From Streptomyces sp. SLBN-31 (GTDB lineage: Bacteria; Actinomycetota; Actinomycetes; Streptomycetales; Streptomycetaceae), in assembly GCF_006715395.1 (NCBI RefSeq), contig NZ_VFNC01000001.1, positions 2,604,001-2,668,000 of the forward strand: a stretch of 64,000 nt of DNA. Reading direction: 5' to 3'. The translations under genes and the position numbers were made by a program. The notes under the pieces are model-generated. The model saw only the letters and a program-made list of their open reading frames with translations. It searched no databases and was not told the DNA's origin. Shown one piece after another: positions 16,287 to 24,298 of the stretch (positions are counted from its first letter, which is position 1; each line of letters begins with the position of its first letter).

Positions 16287-17732
16287 ATGAGCCACCTCCA
16301 CCGCACCACCCCGGACACGGCGCACCATCCGCCCGCTCCCCAGGAGGACACCGCCACGCGCCGACCGGGGCTGCTGCTCGCCGTGCTCTGTCTGGCGCAG
16401 TTCATGCTCATCCTCGACGTCACCGTCGTGAACGTCGCGCTGCCCGACATGGCCGCCGACCTCGCCCTCGGCCGCGAGACCCTGACCTGGGTGGTCACCG
16501 CGTACACCCTCTGCTTCGGCGGACTGATGCTGCTCGGTGGCCGGCTCGCCGACGCCCTCGGCGCCCACCGCACCGTACTGGCGGGTCTCGCGGTGTTCAC
16601 CGCCGCCTCGCTGGTCAGCGGGCTGGCGACGGGCGCACCCATGCTGCTGACCGGCCGCACCCTGCAGGGCGTCGGCGCCGCCCTGATGTCCCCGGCCGCC
16701 CTGTCGATCGTCACCACCGGCTTCCACGGCGAGGCACGCAACAAGGCACTCGGCGTCTGGGCGGCCATCGGCGGCACCGGATCCGCCGTGGGCGTCCTGC
16801 TGGGCGGCGCACTGACGGACGGCCCCGGCTGGAAGTGGGTCTTCTACATCAACGTCCCCGTCGGCGCCTTCGCCCTCGCGGTCCTGCCCGCCCTGCTCCC
16901 CAAGCGCCCGGCCCGGCCGGCGCGCCTGGACGTGCCCGGCGCGCTGCTCGCGACCACCGGCACCGCGTCGCTCATCTACGGCCTGGTGAAGGCGGGCGAC
17001 ACGGGATGGGGGAGTGCGCCCGCGGTACTGCCGCTGCTCGGTTCGCTCCTCCTGTACGGCGTTTTCGTCGCCGTCGAGCGCCGCTCCCGCGCCCCGCTGA
17101 TGGACCTGCGCATGTTCACCCGCCGTCCGGTCGTCGCGGGCGTGTTCCTGATGCTGACGGCGACGGCGCTGCTGATCGCCTACTTCTTCCTGGGCTCCGT
17201 CTACCTCCAACACGTGCGCGGATTCAGCCCGTTGCGGACCGGGCTGGTGTTCCTGCCCGTCGCCGTGGCCACCGGACTCGGGGCGCACCTGGGCTCCCGG
17301 CTGGTCGGCCGGATCGGCAGCCGCGCCACAGCGGTGGCCGGCATGGCGGTCGCGGCCGCCGGGACCGTACCGCTGACCACGCTGTCCGCAGGCGCCGGCG
17401 TGTACGCGGCCGTCGTCCCCGGCCTCGCCGTGGCCTCCTTCGGTCTCGGCGCCGTCCTCGTCACCGCCACCACCACCGCGCTCGCGATGGTCGCCCACGA
17501 GGAGGCCGGGCTGGCCTCGGGCGTCGTCAACACCTTCCACGAGGTGGGCGGTTCGATCGGCGTCGCCGTGATGTCCACGGTGGCCGCCTCCGGCATCGAC
17601 CACGGGACGGCCGCCGGGTTCTCGGACGCCTTCACGTTCGGCGCGGTCGCCGCGGCCGCGAGCGCGCTGGTCGCCCTGGTGCTCGTACCGCGCGGAAGGC
17701 CCCAGGTGCCGCCGGGCATGACCATGCACTGA
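16287..17732 (+). CDS. MFS drug efflux transporter, DHA2 (EmrB/QacA) type
   Basis: This 481-residue proton-coupled exporter should have 14 membrane spans. Motifs include FMLILDVTVVNVALPDMAADL in span 1 (motif D1), GGRLADALGAHRTV (motif A), GRTLQGVGAALMSPAALSIV (motif B region) and GGTGSAVGVLLGGALTD (motif C, antiporter motif). The ATG at 16287 follows CGAGGAG by 6 nt. The C-terminal spans are complete. Divergent regulation by the TetR protein at 15464-16156 through the palindromes at 16176-16225 indicates inducible export of a toxic compound or natural product; the substrate cannot be told from sequence. Confidence 0.92.
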   Translation: MSHLHRTTPDTAHHPPAPQEDTATRRPGLLLAVLCLAQFMLILDVTVVNVALPDMAADLALGRETLTWVVTAYTLCFGGLMLLGGRLADALGAHRTVLAGLAVFTAASLVSGLATGAPMLLTGRTLQGVGAALMSPAALSIVTTGFHGEARNKALGVWAAIGGTGSAVGVLLGGALTDGPGWKWVFYINVPVGAFALAVLPALLPKRPARPARLDVPGALLATTGTASLIYGLVKAGDTGWGSAPAVLPLLGSLLLYGVFVAVERRSRAPLMDLRMFTRRPVVAGVFLMLTATALLIAYFFLGSVYLQHVRGFSPLRTGLVFLPVAVATGLGAHLGSRLVGRIGSRATAVAGMAVAAAGTVPLTTLSAGAGVYAAVVPGLAVASFGLGAVLVTATTTALAMVAHEEAGLASGVVNTFHEVGGSIGVAVMSTVAASGIDHGTAAGFSDAFTFGAVAAAASALVALVLVPRGRPQVPPGMTMH

Positions 17733-17773
17733 CGGCCGCACATGCCCTGCCTGAAGAATTTCTCGGGCGGCGA

Positions 17774-17800
17774 TGTCGAGAACGGCGGCCCTGCTCCGTC
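17774..17800 (+). promoter_or_regulatory. putative ECF42 sigma-factor promoter
   Basis: TGTCGA (17774-17779) and CGTC (17797-17800) are separated by 17 bp, ending 52 bp before the DGPF gene. Promoters of the ECF42 group in Streptomyces are reported with TGTCGA at -35 and CGA/TC at -10. The downstream operon encodes an ECF42-type sigma factor, so this is most simply an autoregulated promoter. The match is by eye. Confidence 0.65.
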
Positions 17801-17852
17801 CCAGGGGTGAACGCGGCCACAATGGGTCGCACCAGGACCGAGGAGAACCCCG

Positions 17853-18275
17853 ATGGCGAAGTACCTGCTGCTGAAGCACTACCGCGGCGCCCCGGCCCCG
17901 GTGAACGACGTCCCCATGGAACAGTGGACGCCTGAGGAGATCTCGGCGCACGTGCAGTACATGCGGGACTTCGCGGACCGGCTGGTGAAGAGCGGGGAGT
18001 ACGTCGACGGGCAGGCACTCGCTCCCGAGGGGACCTGGGTGCGGTACGACGGTGAGGGGCGCCCGCCCGTGACCGACGGGCCGTTCGCCGAGACCAAGGA
18101 CCTCATCGCCGGGTGGATGGTCATCGACGTCGACAGCCACGAGCGGGCCGTGGAGCTTGCGGGGGAGCTGTCGGCGGCGCCCGGGGCCGGGGGCAAGCCG
18201 ATCCACGAGTGGCTGGAGCTGCGGCCCTTCCTCGCCGCGTCGCCCACCGTCACGGAGTGCCACCCCGGTGGATGA
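17853..18275 (+). CDS. YCII/DGPF-domain protein
   Basis: This 140-residue soluble protein has the YCII-related fold with the diagnostic DGPF motif in VTDGPFAETKDLIAGW (about residues 73-88), preceded by a variable acidic stretch. Such proteins are almost always encoded next to ECF42 sigma factors, and the next gene, overlapping by 8 nt, is exactly that. Their biochemical role is not settled; a sensory or enzymatic part in the sigma-factor pathway has been proposed. ATG start with GAGGAG 8 nt upstream. Confidence 0.9.
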   Translation: MAKYLLLKHYRGAPAPVNDVPMEQWTPEEISAHVQYMRDFADRLVKSGEYVDGQALAPEGTWVRYDGEGRPPVTDGPFAETKDLIAGWMVIDVDSHERAVELAGELSAAPGAGGKPIHEWLELRPFLAASPTVTECHPGG

Positions 18276-19410
18276 GGCACTGCTCAGAAGCCTCACCCCG
18301 AGCGTGCTCACCGTCCTCGTGCGCCGCGGAGCCGACTTCGCGGAGGCCGAGGACGCCGTACAGGACGCGCTCGTCGAGGCCGTCCGCGGCTGGCCCGCCG
18401 ACCCGCCCCGGGACCCCAAGGGCTGGCTGGTGACCGTGGCCTGGCGGAAGTTCCTCGACCAGACCCGCTCGGACACCGCACGCCGCCGACGCGAGGACCG
18501 CGTCGAGGAGGAACCGGCTCCCGGCCCCGCGCCCGCCGTGGACGACACGCTCCAGCTGTACTTCCTGTGCGCCCACCCCTCGCTCACCCCGTCCTCCGCC
18601 GTGGCCCTCACCCTGCGCGCGGTCGGCGGACTCACCACCCGGCAGATCGCCCAGGCCTACCTGGTGCCCGAGGCGACCATGGCCCAGCGGATCAGCCGGG
18701 CCAAGCGGACCGTGGCCGGCGTGCGGTTCGACCAGCCCGGGGACGTCGCCACCGTGCTGCGCGTCCTCTACCTCGTCTTCAACGAGGGCTACTCCGGTGA
18801 CGTCGACCTCGCCGCCGAGGCCATCCGGCTCACCCGGCAGCTCGCCGCCGCCGTCGACCACCCCGAGGTGTCCGGGCTGCTGGCCCTGATGCTGCTCCAC
18901 CACGCCCGGCGCGCCGCCCGCACCGCGCCCGACGGCGGGCTGGTCCCGCTCGCCGAGCAGGACCGCGGCCGGTGGGACACGCGCCTGATCGCCGAGGGCA
19001 TCGGGATCCTCCAGGCGGCCCTCGCCCGCGACCGGCTGGGCGAGTTCCAGGCGCAGGCCGCCATCGCCGCCCTCCACGCCGACGCGCCCACCGCCGCGGA
19101 GACCGACTGGGTGCAGATCGTCGAGTGGTACGACGAACTCGCGCGCCTGACCGACAGCCCCGTCGTCCGGCTCAACCGCGCGGTCGCCGTCGGCGAGGCG
19201 GACGGACCGCGCGCCGGCCTGGCCGCGCTCGCGCAGGTGGACTCCGCCGTGCCCCGGTACACCGCGGTGGCGGCCTACCTCCACGAACGCGACGGCGACC
19301 TGGCCACGGCGGCCCGCCTGTACGCCGAGGCGGCCCACAAGGCCCCGAACCTCGCCGAACGTGACCATCTGACCCGCCAGGCGTCCCGCCTCAACACCCA
19401 CCGAGACTGA
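18268..19410 (+). CDS. ECF42 group RNA polymerase sigma factor with long C-terminal extension
   Basis: This 380-residue protein has sigma-2 (about 5-75, DFAEAEDAVQDALVEAVRGWP and GWLVTVAWRKFLDQTRS) and sigma-4 (about 110-160, LTTRQIAQAYLVPEATMAQRISRAKRTV) regions. A roughly 200-residue helical extension with a TPR-like appearance follows, containing NEGYSGDVDLAAEAIRLTR and VRLNRAVAVGEADGP. That extension and the linked DGPF gene define ECF42; no anti-sigma factor is seen nearby, as expected for this group. The GTG start at 18268 overlaps the preceding stop by 8 nt, indicating translational coupling. Confidence 0.92.
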   Translation: MDEALLRSLTPSVLTVLVRRGADFAEAEDAVQDALVEAVRGWPADPPRDPKGWLVTVAWRKFLDQTRSDTARRRREDRVEEEPAPGPAPAVDDTLQLYFLCAHPSLTPSSAVALTLRAVGGLTTRQIAQAYLVPEATMAQRISRAKRTVAGVRFDQPGDVATVLRVLYLVFNEGYSGDVDLAAEAIRLTRQLAAAVDHPEVSGLLALMLLHHARRAARTAPDGGLVPLAEQDRGRWDTRLIAEGIGILQAALARDRLGEFQAQAAIAALHADAPTAAETDWVQIVEWYDELARLTDSPVVRLNRAVAVGEADGPRAGLAALAQVDSAVPRYTAVAAYLHERDGDLATAARLYAEAAHKAPNLAERDHLTRQASRLNTHRD

Positions 19411-19813
19411 CGTGGTGGTCGACATGTCGATGTAACGCCCAGCGCGGACGCCGCGCTGTGCGCCGCTCCCGCCACATCGGCCGACCGCCGGCGCGTTGGT
19501 CGACATGCCGCTCCGGCCGGACGCCGAGCACGATCTCGTCGGCGCCCTCCGCCGCGGCGGAGGGCGGGACGGAGCGACGCGATGTCGTGCCCGACTCCGG
19601 CACTCCACCGTCGGCGACTCCCGGCCGGGGGCACGGAGTCGTCGGCTGCGGGTGCTGCGCCGCCGGGGGTGGGCCCACCGGGGGTGGCGGCCGGCCCGTG
19701 GCATCGACGGGGGATCCGTCGGACGTCCGCTGCCGGAGCGGCCCCCCCCCGGCCGGCGGCCCGTCACCTCGTCAGGTTCGTCACCGCCCGGGCCACCGTA
19801 CGAACCGCGCCTC
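19411..19813. other. 403-bp gap without a convincing gene
   Basis: It holds a hairpin at 19441-19457 (AGCGCGG / CCGCGCT, loop ACG), probably the terminator of the ECF42 operon; two copies of TGGTCGACATG at 19416 and 19497; a C9 homopolymer at 19742-19750; and very G/C-rich low-complexity sequence. Open frames on both strands give Arg/Gly/Pro-rich translations with no protein character. Confidence 0.6.
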
Positions 19814-20515
19814 TCAGCCGCCCAGTTGGGCGCGCAGCCACTCCTCCACCTCGCCCACGTGCGCGGCCGCCGCCGCCCGTGCCGCCTCCGGATCGCGGGA
19901 CACCAGGGCGCGGTGGATCGCCGCGTGCTCCCGGCGGGTCCGTTCGAAGGCGCCCTCTTCCTGGTAGCCGCGCCAGACCCGGGCACGGAAGGTCCGGGAC
20001 GACAGGCCGTCCAGGATGGCCGCCATGGTGTCGTTGCCGGCCGCCGCCGCGATCTCGCGGTGGAAGGCGAGGTCGTGGGCGAGGATCTCCTCGGGGTCGT
20101 CGGTGACGTTCATCGCCAGCAGATGCTTCTCCACCTCGGCCAGTTGGTCGGGCGTGATGCGGGCCGCCGCCAGCGCCGTCGCCGTCGACTCCAGGATGCG
20201 CCGCACCTCCAGCAGTTCCACCAGGCGCGGCCCCCGCGAGAGGTCGGCGACGACGCCGAAGGTCTCCAGCAGGTCGCCGGCCTCCAGCTGGGTGACGTAG
20301 ATGCCGGAGCCGTGCCTCGCCTCCAGCACCCCCAGCACGGTCAGCGCCCGGATCGCCTCCCGCATCGAGCTGCGGGAGATGCCGAGCTGCACGGCGAGGT
20401 CGCGCTCGGTGGGCAGGCGCTGGCCCGGTTCCAGCCGGCCCTCCGCGATGAACGCCTTGATCTGCTCGATGGCGCGCTGCGTCACGGTGCCCTTCTGCGG
20501 GGCTGTCTCGTCCAC
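19814..20515 (-). CDS. GntR family regulator, FadR subfamily, of the fucose regulon
   Basis: This 233-residue repressor has an N-terminal winged helix (LPTERDLAVQLGISRSSMRE, about residues 34-53, then LTVLGVLEARHGSGIYV) and a C-terminal FCD ligand-binding domain (about 85-225), with DLAFHREIAAAAGN and HAAIHRALVSRD carrying the His/Asp metal- or ligand-binding positions. It is divergent from the ABC transporter and fucose catabolic genes starting at 20679. FadR-type palindromes lie in the gap, so it probably represses that operon until fucose or fuconate accumulates. Confidence 0.9.
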   Translation of the reverse strand: MDETAPQKGTVTQRAIEQIKAFIAEGRLEPGQRLPTERDLAVQLGISRSSMREAIRALTVLGVLEARHGSGIYVTQLEAGDLLETFGVVADLSRGPRLVELLEVRRILESTATALAAARITPDQLAEVEKHLLAMNVTDDPEEILAHDLAFHREIAAAAGNDTMAAILDGLSSRTFRARVWRGYQEEGAFERTRREHAAIHRALVSRDPEAARAAAAAHVGEVEEWLRAQLGG

Positions 20516-20559
20516 GCCACTCCTCCACTCACCGGGTGCGCCGCAGTCTAACCGTCAAG

Positions 20560-20634
20560 GTGGTCGGACCACTACGGTCAGAATCCCGGAAATCTGCCGC
20601 TAGAGGGTGTTGTTTCGCGTGAGTGGTCTGATAA
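20560..20634. promoter_or_regulatory. two FadR/GntR-type operator sites
   Basis: The first site (20560-20572) is a perfect 13-bp palindrome with arms GTGGTC and GACCAC around G; its core TGGTCGGACCA fits the FadR-subfamily pattern TGGTCnGACCA. The second, at 20624-20634, reads TGGTCTGATAA, which keeps the left half but has a degraded right half. They are 63 bp apart, about six helical turns, between the divergent GntR gene and the binding-protein gene. Confidence 0.7.
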
Positions 20635-20678
20635 GTATGCGGGCATCTGCTCGAACACGCTCAACGAGGAGCCGCCAG

Positions 20679-21749
20679 ATGCCCGTCAGGACAGTGGGGA
20701 AGCGGAACAGAATTCGGATCGTCGCAGCGGTCGCGGTCACCGCGAGCGCCTCGCTCGCGCTCGCGGCGTGCGGAAGCACCAAGGACACCGGCTCCGGTAG
20801 CACGGGAGGCGGCGGCACCGGCAAGGTCGGGGTGATCCTGCCCCTGCTGACCTCGCCGTTCTGGCAGTCCTACAACGACTACGTGCCGAAGATGGCCAAG
20901 TCCGAGGGTGTCGACGCGCTGAAGACGGTCAACTCCAACAGCGACCCCTCGCAGCAGATCACCGACATCGACAACCAGCTCAACCAGGGGGTCAAGGGCC
21001 TCGTCGTCGCCCCCCTGGACAGCGCCGCCATCGAGGCGGGCCTCAAGCAGGCCGAGCGCAAGGGCGTGCCGGTCGTCGCCGTCGACGTGGCACCCGACAA
21101 GGGCAAGGTCGCCATGGTCGTACGCGCCGACAACATCGCGTACGGCACCAAGGCCTGCGAGTACCTCGGAGCGCACATCACCAGCGGCAAGGTCGTGCAG
21201 ATCATGGGCGATCTGGCCTCCGTCAACGGACGCGACCGCTCCGAGGCCTTCCGCTCCTGCGTGAAGAAGAAGTACCCCAAGCTGAAGGTCCTGGAAATCC
21301 CCGCCAAATGGGAGTCCGACGCGGCCGCCTCGAAGCTCGACACCCTCCTGAACGCCAACCCCGACATCAAGGGCATCTACATGCAGGCCGGCGGCGTCTA
21401 CCTCGCGCCGACCCTGCAGACCCTGAAGTCGAAGAACATGCTCAAGGCGGCCGGCGGCAAGGGCCACATCGTGATCGTCTCCAACGACGGCATCCCGCAG
21501 GAGTACGAGGCCATCCGCAAGGGCCAGATCGACGCGACCGTCTCCCAGCCCGCCGACGCCTACGCCAAGTACGGCATGTACTACATCAGGGCGGCGATGC
21601 AGGGGAAGACCTTCCAGCCCGGCCCGACCGACCACGACTCCACGATCGTCAAGCTGCCCAGCGGCATCCTCGAGGACCAGCTACCCGCCCCGCTGGTCAC
21701 CAAGGACAACGTCGACGACCCCAAGCTCTGGGGCAACACGGTCAAATGA
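20679..21749 (+). CDS. ABC transporter sugar-binding lipoprotein, ribose/rhamnose type
   Basis: This 356-residue extracellular receptor of the type 1 periplasmic-binding-protein family (Peripla_BP_4) has a lipobox LAAC with Cys31 after a basic N-terminus. The mature protein starts with GKVGVILPLLTSPFWQSYND and contains the sugar-binding architecture NSNSDPSQQITDIDNQLNQG and VVAPLDSAAIEAGLKQA. The ATG at 20679 follows CGAGGAG by about 8 nt; earlier in-frame codons lack such a site. It overlaps the ATPase gene by 4 nt. Given the downstream enzymes, L-fucose or a closely related 6-deoxyhexose is the likely ligand. Confidence 0.9.
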   Translation: MPVRTVGKRNRIRIVAAVAVTASASLALAACGSTKDTGSGSTGGGGTGKVGVILPLLTSPFWQSYNDYVPKMAKSEGVDALKTVNSNSDPSQQITDIDNQLNQGVKGLVVAPLDSAAIEAGLKQAERKGVPVVAVDVAPDKGKVAMVVRADNIAYGTKACEYLGAHITSGKVVQIMGDLASVNGRDRSEAFRSCVKKKYPKLKVLEIPAKWESDAAASKLDTLLNANPDIKGIYMQAGGVYLAPTLQTLKSKNMLKAAGGKGHIVIVSNDGIPQEYEAIRKGQIDATVSQPADAYAKYGMYYIRAAMQGKTFQPGPTDHDSTIVKLPSGILEDQLPAPLVTKDNVDDPKLWGNTVK

Positions 21750-23248
21750 CGACGCCACTCGTCGAGGCCCGCGACATCGTCAAGCGCTACGGCCCCACCA
21801 CCGCCCTCGCCGACGGCCGGCTCACCGTGCTGCCCGGCGAGTCCCACGCCCTCGTCGGCCGCAACGGCGCCGGCAAGTCGACCCTGGTCAACATCCTCAC
21901 CGGACTCCAGGCACCCGACGAGGGCACCGTCCGCTTCGACGGCGCGGCGGCACCCTCGCTCGCCGACCGCGACGCCTGGCGCCGAAAGGTCGCCTGCGTC
22001 TACCAACACCCCACCGTCGTACCCGAGTTGACGGTCGCCGAGAACCTCTTCATCAACCGGCAGCCGGTCAGCCGCGGGTTCATCAGCTGGCGCCGCCTGA
22101 AGAACGAGGCGGCCGCCCTCCTCGGCACCTGGGACGTGCACGTCGACCCCGAGGCGCGCACGGCCGACCTCAAGGTCGAGGACCGCCAAATGGTCGAGAT
22201 CGCGCGCGCGTTGAGCTTCGGCGCCCGGTTCATCGTCCTTGACGAGCCGACCGCCCAGCTCGACAACCGGGAGATCGAGCGGCTCTTCGAGCGCATGCGC
22301 GGCCTGCAGGGCTCCGGCGTCACCTTCCTGTTCATCTCGCACCACCTCCAGGAGGTCTACGAGGTCTGCCAGACCGTCACCGTGCTGCGCGACGCCCGCT
22401 GGATCACCACCGCGCCGGTCGCCGAACTGCCCAGGGCGGCACTGATCGAGGCCATGGCCGGCGAGAGCATCGAGGCGATCGCCGAACAGGCCGTGCACGA
22501 AAGGCTCGTCGACGACAGCGCGCCCGTCCTTCTGGATGCGCGGGGGCTCACCTCGGAGACGTACCAGGACATCGATCTGACCGTCCGGCGCGGTGAGGTC
22601 GTCGGGCTCGCCGGTTCCAGCGCCAGCGGCAAGATCGAGCTGGCGGAGGCCTTCGCCGGCCTGCGTGCCCCCACCGGCGGAACGGCACGGCTCGACGGCG
22701 AACCGCTGCCCTTCGGCTCCGTGCCGGCCGCCCTCGCCGCCGGCGTCGGCTGCGTCCCGCGTGACCGGCACGACCAGGGCCTGGTGCGTTCCATGTCCGT
22801 CGGCGACAACACCACCATGAGCGTCCTCGACCGGCTGGGCCGCTTCGGCTTCCTCGGCACCGACCGCAGACGCGGCTTCGCCGCCGAGCTGATCGACCGC
22901 CTCGACATCCACACCGAGGGCCCCGAGCAGCCGGTCTCCGACCTGTCCGGCGGCAACGCGCAGAAGGTCGTCATGGCCCGCGCCCTCGCTTCCGACCCCC
23001 GGCTGCTGGTCCTCATCAACCCCACCGCCGGGGTCGACGTGAAGTCCAAGGAGTCCCTGCTGGCCCGCGTGGACAGCGCCCGTGAGGACGGCACCGCCGT
23101 CCTGGTCGTCTCCGACGAACTCGACGACCTGCGGCGCTGCGACCGCGTCCTCGTCCTTTTCCACGGCCGTGTCGTCGCCGAGCATCCGGCGGGCTGGCGC
23201 GACCACGAGCTGATCGCCTCCATCGAAGGAGTGGACCACCATGGCTGA
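21746..23248 (+). CDS. sugar ABC transporter ATPase with two nucleotide-binding domains (RbsA/MglA type)
   Basis: This 500-residue double ATPase energises sugar uptake. Domain 1 (about 5-240) has Walker A GRNGAGKST and Walker B FIVLDEPTAQL, but its signature loop is the unusual LKVEDRQ. Domain 2 (about 255-495) has the degenerate Walker A GSSASGKIE and, in place of a Walker B with catalytic Glu, LLVLINPTAGVDV, while its signature LSGGNAQKVVMARAL is intact. So one composite ATP site (domain 1 Walker motifs plus domain 2 signature) looks competent and the other looks dead. ATGA overlap with the binding-protein gene and 8-nt overlap with the permease. Confidence 0.92.
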   Translation: MTTPLVEARDIVKRYGPTTALADGRLTVLPGESHALVGRNGAGKSTLVNILTGLQAPDEGTVRFDGAAAPSLADRDAWRRKVACVYQHPTVVPELTVAENLFINRQPVSRGFISWRRLKNEAAALLGTWDVHVDPEARTADLKVEDRQMVEIARALSFGARFIVLDEPTAQLDNREIERLFERMRGLQGSGVTFLFISHHLQEVYEVCQTVTVLRDARWITTAPVAELPRAALIEAMAGESIEAIAEQAVHERLVDDSAPVLLDARGLTSETYQDIDLTVRRGEVVGLAGSSASGKIELAEAFAGLRAPTGGTARLDGEPLPFGSVPAALAAGVGCVPRDRHDQGLVRSMSVGDNTTMSVLDRLGRFGFLGTDRRRGFAAELIDRLDIHTEGPEQPVSDLSGGNAQKVVMARALASDPRLLVLINPTAGVDVKSKESLLARVDSAREDGTAVLVVSDELDDLRRCDRVLVLFHGRVVAEHPAGWRDHELIASIEGVDHHG

Positions 23249-24266
23249 CACCAAGGCTCCGCCGGTGAAGCCGGTGAGTGTGCCCGACGCCCAGTCGGCG
23301 CGGGCCGTACTGCTGCGGCGGGCACGTGAACTCGCTTTGCTGCCAGCCCTGTTGGCGGTCCTGGTGATCGGAGCCTTCGTCAACGACTCGTTCCTCACCA
23401 AGAACAACCTCATCTCCATCGCGGCGTCGTCGGCGTCCCTGGCGATGGTGGTCCTCGCGGAGGCCCTCGTCCTCATCACCGGCAAGTTCGACCTCTCCCT
23501 GGAATCAGTGGTCGGCATCGCACCGGCGATCGGCGCACTGCTCGTGCTGCCGGCGGCCAGTGCGGGCTGGGGTGTCGAGCTGCCCACCTGGCTGGCGATG
23601 CTGGCCGTCCTGGTGGTGGGTGGCGCGGTCGGCCTCTTCAACGGCTTCCTCGTGGTGAAGCTGCGGCTCAACGCGTTCATCGTCACGCTCGCGATGCTGA
23701 TCATCCTGCGTGGCGTGCTGGTCGGCGCCACGAAGGGCAAGACGCTCTTCGACATGCCGGACGCCTTCTTCGCGATCCACACCACCACGTTCCTCCAGGT
23801 GCCGATCTCGGTGTGGGTGGCCGCCGCGGGCTTCGCCGTCGCGGGCGCCGTGCTCCGCTACCACCGGGTCGGGCGCGCCCTGTACGCCATCGGCGGCAAC
23901 GCCGAGGCGGCCCGGGCGGCCGGAATCCGGGTGGACCGCGTGATGCTCGGCGTGTACGTGAGCGCGGGAGTGCTCGCCGCGGTGGGCGGCATCATGAAGA
24001 CCGGCTACGTCGGGGCGATCAACGCCAACCAGGGCCAGAACATGATCTTCACCGTGTTCGCCGCGGCGGTGATCGGCGGGATCAGCCTCGACGGCGGCAA
24101 GGGCACCATGTTCGGCGCCCTGACCGGCGTGCTGCTGCTGGGCACCGTCGACAACCTGCTGACCCAGGCGCAGGTCCAGCCGTACTGGATTCAGGCTATT
24201 TATGGCGGAATCATCCTGCTCGCCCTCCTGATCGCCCGTCTCACCACCGGCCGCGCCCAGGACTGA
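23241..24266 (+). CDS. sugar ABC transporter permease, RbsC/BPL type
   Basis: This 341-residue membrane permease has about ten hydrophobic spans. Typical RbsC-like stretches include [56 protein letters not shown] and [19 protein letters not shown]. The ATG at 23241 lies inside the end of the ATPase gene, preceded by AAGGAG. It completes a binding protein, ATPase and permease set for one sugar importer, unlike the ATPase-less set at 5904-9007. Confidence 0.92.
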   Translation: MADTKAPPVKPVSVPDAQSARAVLLRRARELALLPALLAVLVIGAFVNDSFLTKNNLISIAASSASLAMVVLAEALVLITGKFDLSLESVVGIAPAIGALLVLPAASAGWGVELPTWLAMLAVLVVGGAVGLFNGFLVVKLRLNAFIVTLAMLIILRGVLVGATKGKTLFDMPDAFFAIHTTTFLQVPISVWVAAAGFAVAGAVLRYHRVGRALYAIGGNAEAARAAGIRVDRVMLGVYVSAGVLAAVGGIMKTGYVGAINANQGQNMIFTVFAAAVIGGISLDGGKGTMFGALTGVLLLGTVDNLLTQAQVQPYWIQAIYGGIILLALLIARLTTGRAQD

Positions 24267-24298
24267 CCCCGCCCCAGCCCCCGAACGAAAGGCCCTCC

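Noticed and set aside
16197..18638. An 813-codon minus-strand open frame under the MFS, DGPF and ECF42 genes
   Set aside because: Antisense artefact; no motif, and it covers the TetR operators and ECF42 promoter.
19425..19430. Second ECF42 -35 element (TGTCGA)
   Set aside because: No CGA/TC about 17 bp downstream and no gene follows on that strand.
20624..20634. DasR (dre) site
   Set aside because: Left half AGTGGTCT fits, but the right half does not, and the stronger neighbouring palindrome has odd symmetry as for FadR-type regulators.
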